Shown one piece after another: positions 13,506 through 22,436 of a DNA stretch of 22,436 nucleotides. This DNA comes from Caldilinea sp. Its GTDB lineage: Bacteria; Chloroflexota; Anaerolineae; Caldilineales; Caldilineaceae. The DNA lies in contig JANWYX010000415.1 of NCBI GenBank assembly GCA_025055055.1, positions 1-22,436 on the forward strand, given 5' to 3'. The notes beneath the pieces were generated by a model. It was not told the origin of the DNA. It worked only from the letters and a program-made list of their open reading frames with translations, and searched no databases. The translations under genes were made by a program, and so were the position numbers. Each line of letters opens with the position of its first letter. The stretch's first letter is position 1.

Positions 13506-15176
13506 ATGACTGCAGTCCACGTCGCTCCATCTTCATCCAGAGCTTTGCTCAGAGCAATTCGTTCAGAGGCGCTCATCGGCACGGCGATGGGGCTTTTTGC
13601 CTTTGTGCTTCTGCTCCTGACCTCGCCGCAGATCGGCGTCACCTGGGACGAACCGATCAACATTCAGGCGGCGGAGCAGGCGATGCACTGGTTTCAGACG
13701 CTGGGGCGGGGTGGCCCGGCCGCTGCCTTTGAGCAAGTGGCGTTTGGAGTCGGTTGGGGGCTGAATCATGAGCATCCGCCGCTCACGCGGCTCATCACCG
13801 GCGTGGGCTGGGCGCTGACGCACGCTTGGCTTCCTGCGCCGCTCACGCATCGCGTCGGCGTCATTGCGTTGGCGGCCTTTTCCATCGCGCTGTTGACGGC
13901 ATGGGCGGCGCACGAGCGGGGGCTTGGCGTCGGCGTCTTTGCGGGCGCGGCGACGCTCGCCATGCCCCGTCTTTTCTTTCACATGCATCTCGCCGTACTC
14001 GATTACCCGGTGACGGTCTTCTGGCTGCTGGCGACCCTCATGTTTTACCACTTCATGCGACAGCCCCGGCCCGGCCTGCGCGCAGTTTTGGGGATCGGGC
14101 TGGGCGCAGGGTTGGCGCTGCTCACCAAGATCACGGCCGTGTTGCTCTGGCTTTTTTGGGCTCTCTGGCTGGTGTTGTATCGATCGTCGTTGCGGCGCTG
14201 GCTGATCTTTTCTCTGAGCGCATGCGCTGCGTTGGCGGTGTTGATCGCAGGGTGGCCGTGGGTTTGGATGGACCCGGTCACTCGCCTGCTCGACTGGATC
14301 GGATTCTTCCGACAGCATTACGAAATCCGCCAGTGGTATGCGGGACAACTGTACACCATCCCTCCCTGGCATATGCCTTTTGTCCTGTTGGTTGTCACGA
14401 CGCCGGCCATGCTGTTGCTAAGCGCAGGGATCGGCGTCGTAGCGGGCTGGCGCGGTCGGTGCAGAAATGGCTGGCTGCCCGATGCATGGATCGGGCTGCA
14501 CCTGCTCGGTATCCTGACCGTGTTGGGCTTCTATGCGCTGCCTTTCACCACTTTTCACGACCAGGAACGCCTGATGCTGCCTGCGTTCGTGCATCTCGCC
14601 GTGCTGGCGGGCGAAGGATTTCAGCGGTTCTGGAGTTGGGCGCCCGCCCGCCGACGCACCGCTCGCAGTGCGCTGGGCGTTGCGCTAGGCATCCTCTTCC
14701 TGGCGCCGGGCGCCTGGGCCAGCTGGACGCTCCATCCTTTTCAGCTCGCCTACTACAACGAGCTGATCGGCGGCGTGCGCGGCGCCAAGCAGTGGAACAT
14801 GGAGACCATCTATTTCGCCAGCACCTACGGCCACTTCCTGCCCGAACTCAATCGCCTGCCCGACGGCAGTAGGCTGTGGGTGATGCCGAACAGTTGGGAC
14901 GTCATCTACTATTATCAGCGGCACGAGTTGCTCCGGCGCGATTTGGTCGTGTTGCGACCTTGGGGATGGGGGAGCTTCTACGACGATGCTGGGGTGCGCT
15001 TCGACTACGGTGGATTAGCCGACGCCGATTACGCGTTGATCGAACGCCGGCAAACCACCTTCAACGACAGGATTCCAGAATACGCCGCTCAACTGGAATG
15101 GGCGGCGACCAAACCGACGCTGGCCCGCATCGAACGAGAGGGCGTTGTGCTGGCGAGCCTACATAGCCGCGAATAG
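13506..15176 (+). CDS. GT39/PMT-family (ArnT-like) glycosyltransferase
   Basis: A 556-residue membrane protein with about eleven hydrophobic segments. It belongs to the GT-C class that uses polyprenyl-phosphate sugars to glycosylate proteins or lipids on the outer face. The first extracytoplasmic loop carries the acidic pair expected of the PMT/ArnT fold (TWDEP, Asp48-Glu49) and the conserved NHEHPPLTRL element (88-96). Later segments (HDQERLMLPAFVHLAVLAGEGFQR, cytoplasmic side) match the usual RYLLP-type loop. A C-terminal soluble part (about 425-556), including FQLAYYNELIGG and a WDVIYYYQR stretch, is common in bacterial homologues. The start ATG at 13506 is the only Met after the last in-frame stop, and no strong ribosome site precedes it. 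The donor and acceptor cannot be read from sequence. Confidence 0.82.
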   Translation: MTAVHVAPSSSRALLRAIRSEALIGTAMGLFAFVLLLLTSPQIGVTWDEPINIQAAEQAMHWFQTLGRGGPAAAFEQVAFGVGWGLNHEHPPLTRLITGVGWALTHAWLPAPLTHRVGVIALAAFSIALLTAWAAHERGLGVGVFAGAATLAMPRLFFHMHLAVLDYPVTVFWLLATLMFYHFMRQPRPGLRAVLGIGLGAGLALLTKITAVLLWLFWALWLVLYRSSLRRWLIFSLSACAALAVLIAGWPWVWMDPVTRLLDWIGFFRQHYEIRQWYAGQLYTIPPWHMPFVLLVVTTPAMLLLSAGIGVVAGWRGRCRNGWLPDAWIGLHLLGILTVLGFYALPFTTFHDQERLMLPAFVHLAVLAGEGFQRFWSWAPARRRTARSALGVALGILFLAPGAWASWTLHPFQLAYYNELIGGVRGAKQWNMETIYFASTYGHFLPELNRLPDGSRLWVMPNSWDVIYYYQRHELLRRDLVVLRPWGWGSFYDDAGVRFDYGGLADADYALIERRQTTFNDRIPEYAAQLEWAATKPTLARIEREGVVLASLHSRE

Positions 15177-15217
15177 CCACGGAAGCGGGCGCTCTTGCCG
15201 GCTTGCCATAGCGCGCG

Positions 15218-15244
15218 GGAGGCGCAACCTGGGGGATCGCCTCC
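15218..15244 (+). terminator. perfect 7-bp hairpin after the glycosyltransferase (weak terminator candidate)
   Basis: GGAGGCG (15218-15224) pairs exactly with CGCCTCC (15238-15244) around a 13-nt loop, about 40 nt after the glycosyltransferase stop. No U-run follows, so it is not a standard intrinsic terminator. It could slow polymerase or simply protect the message end. Confidence 0.25.
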
Positions 15245-15377
15245 GGTTGTTCCGTCATCATCGGCGCATCCGCCTATCTCTCGACGTCGTCGTAGTCGAT
15301 AGGTGGTTTAAAGCAAAAAACGATCGGTCATCGAAATCGAAGAAGCTCCCATTTCATTCGCCGAGAGGAACGCACCT

Positions 15378-17000
15378 GTGACACACAACAAACCGGCCTT
15401 CTCACGCTTGACGCTTTGGATTCGGACATTTCTGCTGACCGGAGGGTCGTTGCTCTTCGCAACAACCCTTTTGGCCTCGTCGCGCCTTTATGCCCAGAGC
15501 GGCGCCGCTCCGGACATCGTCGGCGGAGAAGACGCCGCCTCTGGAGAATTTCCGTGGCAGGCGTACCTCGTGATCGACAAGTTTATGTGCGGCGGCGCGT
15601 TGATTGCGCCGCAATGGGTGTTGACCGCAGCCCACTGCGTCACCGATGAGCATGGAAACGCAGCGCCGACCGGGATCGTGAGCGTATTTCTGGGCAAGCA
15701 CGATCTGCGCGTTTCGGAGCCCTCCGAGCAGCGCAGAGCCGTGGCGCAGATCCTTGTCCATCCACAGTACAATCCGTACAGCCTGGACAACGACTTGGCG
15801 TTGCTTCGCCTGCAAACGCCGGCGACGATGAACGACCGCGTGGGGGTGATTCGGCTGTTGCAAAGCCCCGCCGACGACGCCCTGGTTGCGTCCGGCGTGC
15901 TGGCGACCGTCACCGGCTGGGGCGCAATCGCAGAGGATGGCCCTATTTCTCCCATTTTACAGAAGGTCTCGGTGCCGGTGGTTTCCAATCACACCTGCAA
16001 TGCAGCGTTAGGCGGCGGCATCACGGACAACATGCTCTGCGCAGGCTACGCAGCGGGTGGCAAGGACGCCTGCCAGGGAGATAGCGGCGGCCCTTTGATC
16101 GTTCCCGACGGCGTCGGCGGCTGGAAACAGGCGGGCATCGTCAGCTTTGGCTACGGCTGCGCCCAACCCAACGCGTACGGCGTCTACACGCGCGTCTCTC
16201 GTTTCATCGATTGGATCGGCCAACAAGTTGCGCCGTTGGCCGTCAGCGGCTTTACACCCACGCGCGGGCGCGTCGGCGCCTCTGTTAGGCTGACCGGAAG
16301 CAGCTTTACCCACGTCGTGAGCGTCGAGTTCGCCGGGACACCGGCCGACTTCACCGTCGTCTCCGACAGCGAACTGACGGCGACGGTTCCCGAAGGCGCC
16401 GTGGACGGTTCCATCATCGTGCGTTCGCCGTTTGGCTCGATCCAGAGCGCCGGTCGCTTTACGCCGCTCTATCAACTGGAGGTGCGCAGCACTGTGCACG
16501 GCGCCGTTACGGTGACGCCGGGCGAGTTGCTGTGTACGGAAACCTCTCCGTGTATGGAAGAGGCGGAGGGTGGCATCACCTCGATTCTCATGCCGATGGC
16601 GGAGCCCGGCTTCGTTTTCGCCGGTTGGCGCGGCGGCCACTGCGCTACATTCCATGAACCGTGCATGCTCTTCATGAACGCGGATCGCAGCGCTCTCGCC
16701 GTTTTTGCGCCGCCGACTTCCACCCTGACTCTCACCGTAGCCGGCGAAGGCCAGGGGCTTGTGCGCATTGAGCATGCAAACACAGAGGAGCAGTGCGAGG
16801 ATGCATGCGCCGTCGAGCTGCCGACGCGGGCTGAGGTCACCTTGACGGCGCAGCCGGCTCCACAGATGATCTTCGTCGGCTGGCGCGGCGAGTGCGTCGG
16901 CCTCACACCGACCTGCACCGTCCTTATGCTCGGCGATCAGCAGATCGCAGCCGAGTTTGCGGTTGAGCGCAAGGTCCACCTGCCTTTGGTGCGCAGGTAG
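15378..17000 (+). CDS. secreted trypsin-like serine protease with TIG and InlB-like repeats
   Basis: A 540-residue exported S1-family protease. A signal peptide (about 1-39) ends near SRLYA|QSG. The protease domain runs from about 47 (IVGG) to 245, with the catalytic triad His86 (TAAHC), Asp139 (DNDLALL) and Ser236 (GDSGGP). Asp230, six residues before the Ser, matches chymotrypsin position 189, so cleavage after Lys/Arg is expected. An IPT/TIG fold (about 250-323) and two divergent InlB-type repeats (about 327-405 and 411-490), each with GWRG and a pair of Cys residues, follow. The C-terminus is KVHLPLVRR. The GTG start at 15378 is supported by a GAGAGGAA ribosome site seven bases upstream. 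The residue before IVGG is Asp, not Lys/Arg, so simple self-activation is unlikely. It appears to be a single-gene unit. Confidence 0.9.
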   Translation: MTHNKPAFSRLTLWIRTFLLTGGSLLFATTLLASSRLYAQSGAAPDIVGGEDAASGEFPWQAYLVIDKFMCGGALIAPQWVLTAAHCVTDEHGNAAPTGIVSVFLGKHDLRVSEPSEQRRAVAQILVHPQYNPYSLDNDLALLRLQTPATMNDRVGVIRLLQSPADDALVASGVLATVTGWGAIAEDGPISPILQKVSVPVVSNHTCNAALGGGITDNMLCAGYAAGGKDACQGDSGGPLIVPDGVGGWKQAGIVSFGYGCAQPNAYGVYTRVSRFIDWIGQQVAPLAVSGFTPTRGRVGASVRLTGSSFTHVVSVEFAGTPADFTVVSDSELTATVPEGAVDGSIIVRSPFGSIQSAGRFTPLYQLEVRSTVHGAVTVTPGELLCTETSPCMEEAEGGITSILMPMAEPGFVFAGWRGGHCATFHEPCMLFMNADRSALAVFAPPTSTLTLTVAGEGQGLVRIEHANTEEQCEDACAVELPTRAEVTLTAQPAPQMIFVGWRGECVGLTPTCTVLMLGDQQIAAEFAVERKVHLPLVRR

Positions 17001-17091
17001 GACGAACGCGCATTGCATCGGGGGAGCATTGTATGTTGTTTTCCGGAAAGGGTTGAAGCTTTCTGGAGGAGGAAAGCAAAGGACCATCGCT

Positions 17092-19946
<2,855 letters not shown>

Positions 19947-19950
<4 letters not shown>

Positions 19951-19975
19951 CAATCTTGATTTTCATGAATATAAT
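19947..19975 (+). promoter_or_regulatory. perfect consensus sigma-70 promoter for the antitoxin-toxin unit
   Basis: TTGACA (19947-19952) and TATAAT (19970-19975), both exact consensus, are separated by exactly 17 bp. The helicase stop codon TGA (19948-19950) lies inside the -35 box. Transcription should begin near 19982, on or one base before the antitoxin ATG (19983), which implies a leaderless message. The spacer holds an 8-bp palindrome TTCATGAA (19962-19969), extendable with mismatches to ATTTTCATGAATAT, a plausible operator for autorepression by the AbrB-type antitoxin. Confidence 0.75.
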
Positions 19976-19982
19976 GGCTTCT

Positions 19983-20222
19983 ATGATTACGACAGTTACC
20001 CAGAAAAATATGGTCACCGTCCCTGCCAAGATTGCCCAGCAGTATGGCATCAAACCAGGCTATCGCCTGGAATGGAAGGCAGTGGACGGCGAGCAAATCC
20101 TCGTGCGCGTCATCCCCGACCGGCGCGAACTCTCACGCCGCATGTTGGGCAAGGGGCGTTCCCTGGCTCCCGAGCGGGACGCCGTTGCGGAACTGGTCGA
20201 AGAACGCGCTCGCGAGGGATGA
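19983..20222 (+). CDS. vapB: AbrB/MazE-fold antitoxin (VapB-type)
   Basis: A 79-residue protein whose first 45 residues form a SpoVT-AbrB swapped-hairpin DNA-binding domain (TTVTQKNMVTVPAKIAQQYGI, then KPGYRLEWK). The C-terminal part (RELSRRMLGKGRSLAPERDAVAELVEERA) is the helical, charged tail such antitoxins use to wrap the toxin. Its job is to neutralise the PIN toxin next door and repress its own promoter. Three in-frame ATGs are possible (19965, 19974, 19983). The first two fall in or before the -10 box, so they would not be in a message made from that promoter; this supports 19983 and a leaderless start. The TGA is followed three bases later by the toxin ATG. Base composition drops sharply to A/T-rich just upstream. 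Confidence 0.85.
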   Translation: MITTVTQKNMVTVPAKIAQQYGIKPGYRLEWKAVDGEQILVRVIPDRRELSRRMLGKGRSLAPERDAVAELVEERAREG

Positions 20223-20225
20223 GCT

Positions 20226-20639
20226 ATGCGCTACTTGCTCGATACCTCCGCATTGCTGGCGCACTACCGCCAGGAGTCCGGCTGGGAGCAGGTGCAGGCG
20301 CTGTTCGAACAGGAAGACGTCACGCTGTATCTATGCGTCCTCTCGCTGCCCGAATTTGGACGCCGACTGTACGACCTGGGCGCTTCTCCCGATGATGTCT
20401 CCGAAGCCTTGTTGGCTTACTGCGCCCTCTTCGATGAGTTGCTACCGATTGACGAGCAAGTCGTCCACAAGGCGCTGGAGATTAGCCGCGCTGCGCCGGC
20501 CCGTCTGCCACTCATTGACGCCCTGATTGCCGCCTCGGCGGCGCTGCGACAAGCCTGCCTGGTTCACCGCGACCGGCATCTGAGCGCCGTGCCGGGGACG
20601 CTGTTGACCGGCCTCGACTTATCTACAGACCATCCCTGA
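20226..20639 (+). CDS. vapC: PIN-domain toxin ribonuclease (VapC-type)
   Basis: A 137-residue PIN-domain protein of the usual VapC length. The four acidic residues of the active site are visible: Asp6 (LLDTSALL), Glu43 (SLPEFGR), Asp98 (LPLIDALIAASA) and Asp116 (VHRDRHL). PIN toxins are Mg2+-dependent RNases that cut tRNA or rRNA when the antitoxin is lost. All key positions are kept, so it should be active. It starts three bases after the antitoxin stop and ends three bases before the methyltransferase ATG, which suggests translational coupling on both sides. A toxin pair in the middle of a defence operon could act as a stabilising or back-up abortive element; this is inference. Confidence 0.88.
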   Translation: MRYLLDTSALLAHYRQESGWEQVQALFEQEDVTLYLCVLSLPEFGRRLYDLGASPDDVSEALLAYCALFDELLPIDEQVVHKALEISRAAPARLPLIDALIAASAALRQACLVHRDRHLSAVPGTLLTGLDLSTDHP

Positions 20640-20642
20640 ACG

Positions 20643-22436
20643 ATGCTTCCCGGCGACGCGCACCCCTCCCTCCGCATCGAAGGCGGCCTCTTCGGTCCCG
20701 ACCTGCTCGAAGCTCTGACCTGCGCCGACCTGCCCGGCCAGAAGCCTGCCGACTTCGACCTCCCACCGCGCCGCGCCCTGACAGAAGAAATTGCCGCCGT
20801 CTATCACGACGCCCGCGCCCTGTGGCAGGTCTTCCAACATCGCCTGGAGCGCCTGTCCGAAGGTGATCTTGCTACTTCCGAGACGCGCGAGCTGTGGGTC
20901 ATCCCCCTCCTGCGCCTGCTGGGCTATGACCTGCACTATCGCCTGCGCGCTGTGGAGCGGGACGGCCTGACATTCGCCATCTCTCATGCGCTGCTGCCCT
21001 CGCCCAACCCCGACCAGCCCACGCCCGTGCACATCGTCGGCTATCGGCAGGAGCTGGGCCGCCTGGCTCCTTCGGGCCGCCCACGTCTCTCGCCGCACGC
21101 CCTCGTCCAGGAGTACCTCAACCGCTCCGAAGCCTTGTGGGGCATCGTCACCAACGGCCGCACCCTGCGCCTGCTGCGCGATTCTACCTTTGTCCGCCGC
21201 CAGGCCTATGTCGAATTCGACCTGGAGGCCATCTTCGAGGAGGAGCGCTTCGCCGACTTTGTGATCCTCTACCGTCTGTTGCACCGCACGCGCTTGCCAG
21301 GGGATGGCCGCGCCGAGGACTGCTGGCTGGAGCGGTACTACCAGCAGTCCGTGGAGCAGGGCGGCCGGGTGCGCGAGCGTCTGCGCGAGGGGGTGGAAAC
21401 GTGTCTGACGATCCTGGCTAACGGCTTCCTCGGCCATCCAGGCAGCAGCGACCTGCGCGCGTGGGTGCAGCGCGAGGGAGCGCCGGCGCTCTACCAACAG
21501 ATCCTCCGCCTGGTCTATCGTTTCCTCTTCCTGCTCGTCTCCGAAGAGCGCGGCCTGATGGGGCAGAACCCGCTCTACCTGGAAAACTACGGCGTCAGCC
21601 GCCTGCGCCGGCTGTGCGATAACCGCGCAGCATATACCGACGACGTCGACCTTTGGCTGGGACTGCGCGCGCTGTGGGAAATCTTTCGGGATGAAAAACC
21701 GGCTGCCATCCTGGGCGTGCCGCCGCTGAACGGTGAGCTCTTTGCCCCGCAGGAGCTGGACAATGCCCTGATTACCAACCGCAACCTGCTCTCCGCCTTC
21801 TGGTATCTCGCCTTTTACGACGACCCGCCCCGCCGCATCAACTACGCTGCGCTGGATACCGAGGAGCTGGGCTCGGTGTATGAGAGCTTGCTCGATTACC
21901 ACCCCACGGTGACCTTCGACTCGACCGGCAAGCCGCAGTTCGAACTTGCCCCCGGCTCGGAGCGCAAATCCACCGGCTCCTACTACACCCCGCCGCAACT
22001 GGTCGGTGAACTGATTCACAGCGCCTTGGAACCGGTGATTGCGGAGAAGTTGAGCGCGGCAGAGCAGGAGAGTAGAGGAGCAGGAGAGCGAGAGAGCACG
22101 AGACTTCTCACGCTCTCACCCTCTCCTGCTCTCCCGTTCACACGATCTCATGCTCTTGAAAAAGCCCTGCTCTCCATCAAAGTCTGCGACCCGGCCTGCG
22201 GCTCCGGCCATTTCCTGCTGGCCGCCGCGCGCCGACTGGGGAAGGAACTGGCGCGCATCCGCACCGGCGAGGACGAACCTGCGCCGGAGCAGGTGCGCGC
22301 TGCGATTCGTGATGTGGTGGCGCACTGCATCTACGGCGTGGACAAAAACCCACTGGCGGTGGAGCTTTGCCGAGTGGCGTTGTGGATCGAATCGCACAGC
22401 GAAGGCAAGCCACTGACCTTTCTCGACCATCGCATC
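20643..22436 (+). CDS. drmMI: N6-adenine DNA methyltransferase, DISARM DrmMI-like (3' end outside window)
   Basis: The frame is open for all 598 codons to the window edge. The methyltransferase core begins at TGSYYTP (444-450, motif X region), and motif I, DPACGSGHF, which binds S-adenosylmethionine, is at 516-524. YGVDKNPLAVELC and LWIESHSEGKPL follow as in Eco57I-type gamma-class enzymes; the NPPY catalytic motif must lie outside. The N-terminal 200 residues have the layout of a type IIG nuclease domain (LWGIVTNGRTLRLLRD, 165-180). However, where D and E-x-K would be expected the sequence reads ISHALL and VHIVGYRQE (129-137), so nuclease activity is doubtful. A methylase without nuclease fits DISARM DrmMI. 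The ATG is three bases after the toxin stop, with no clear ribosome site. The insert at about 479-497 is encoded by an inverted repeat. Confidence 0.82.
   Translation, partial: MLPGDAHPSLRIEGGLFGPDLLEALTCADLPGQKPADFDLPPRRALTEEIAAVYHDARALWQVFQHRLERLSEGDLATSETRELWVIPLLRLLGYDLHYRLRAVERDGLTFAISHALLPSPNPDQPTPVHIVGYRQELGRLAPSGRPRLSPHALVQEYLNRSEALWGIVTNGRTLRLLRDSTFVRRQAYVEFDLEAIFEEERFADFVILYRLLHRTRLPGDGRAEDCWLERYYQQSVEQGGRVRERLREGVETCLTILANGFLGHPGSSDLRAWVQREGAPALYQQILRLVYRFLFLLVSEERGLMGQNPLYLENYGVSRLRRLCDNRAAYTDDVDLWLGLRALWEIFRDEKPAAILGVPPLNGELFAPQELDNALITNRNLLSAFWYLAFYDDPPRRINYAALDTEELGSVYESLLDYHPTVTFDSTGKPQFELAPGSERKSTGSYYTPPQLVGELIHSALEPVIAEKLSAAEQESRGAGERESTRLLTLSPSPALPFTRSHALEKALLSIKVCDPACGSGHFLLAAARRLGKELARIRTGEDEPAPEQVRAAIRDVVAHCIYGVDKNPLAVELCRVALWIESHSEGKPLTFLDHRI
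22078..22131. repeat. 54-nt inverted repeat inserted in frame in the methyltransferase gene
   Basis: The arms 22078-22102 and 22107-22131 pair at 21 of 25 positions around a 4-nt loop (ACTT). The outer 11 bp, GAGCAGGAGAG against CTCTCCTGCTC, are perfect. A further direct copy of GAGCAGGAGAG lies at 22062-22072. One arm is almost all purine apart from scattered C, the other almost all pyrimidine. The insert keeps the reading frame and codes for a low-complexity stretch (GERESTRLLTLSPSPALPF) between motifs X and I. Confidence 0.75.

Noticed and set aside
20619..22019. Long minus-strand open frame (466 codons) opposite the methyltransferase
   Set aside because: It is antisense to a frame with clear motif X and motif I, its translation is low in recognisable motifs, and GC-rich codon use commonly opens the opposite frame.
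20643..22436. Active type IIG restriction-modification enzyme
   Set aside because: The overall layout fits, but the expected nuclease acidic and E-x-K residues are not seen and a DrmD-like helicase is next door.

Overview
The window is GC-rich, gene-dense bacterial DNA. It most likely comes from the Chloroflexota (Anaerolineae/Caldilineae type). I infer this from the mix of large GT-C style membrane proteins, a secreted trypsin-like protease ending in a LPLV-R/R tail, Uma2-family debris and a DISARM-like operon. No rRNA, tRNA or CRISPR array is visible, so the phylum is a judgement and not a measurement.

Layout. (1) 178-4735, minus strand: a two-gene ion-transport operon, with a P2-type cation-transporting ATPase followed 13 bp later by an SLC13-type permease carrying two RCK_C-like domains. 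(2) A 333-bp divergent promoter region with a TATAAT-type -10 box facing each way. (3) 5069-10718, plus strand: an FtsK/SpoIIIE DNA translocase, a dihydropyrimidinase/hydantoinase-family amidohydrolase and a MurJ-type lipid II flippase, closely spaced. (4) 10732-11162: the wreck of a Uma2-family nuclease gene, frameshifted and missing its catalytic middle. (5) 11210-15176: two divergent polytopic membrane proteins, one an unassigned GT-C-like protein (minus) and the other a GT39/PMT-like glycosyltransferase (plus). (6) 15378-17000: a secreted trypsin-like serine protease with an IPT/TIG domain and two Cys-containing InlB-like repeats. (7) 17092 to the end, plus strand: the start of what looks like a class 1 DISARM anti-phage locus. 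It has a Snf2/RapA-like helicase (DrmD-like) and an N6-adenine methyltransferase (DrmMI-like), which is cut by the window edge.

The most interesting part is region 7. A complete toxin-antitoxin pair, an AbrB-fold antitoxin and a PIN-domain toxin, sits between the helicase and the methyltransferase. The antitoxin has a perfect consensus sigma-70 promoter (TTGACA, 17 bp, TATAAT) whose -35 box contains the helicase stop codon. Its predicted start point falls on the antitoxin ATG, which suggests a leaderless message. The toxin stop codon lies 3 nt before the methyltransferase ATG, so one promoter could drive antitoxin, toxin and methyltransferase separately from the helicase. Both defence genes also carry in-frame purine-rich inserts; the one in the methyltransferase is a 54-nt near-perfect inverted repeat between the X and I motifs.

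The DISARM assignment depends on gene order and motifs. The expected partners drmA, drmB (DUF1998) and drmC would lie beyond position 22436 and cannot be seen.
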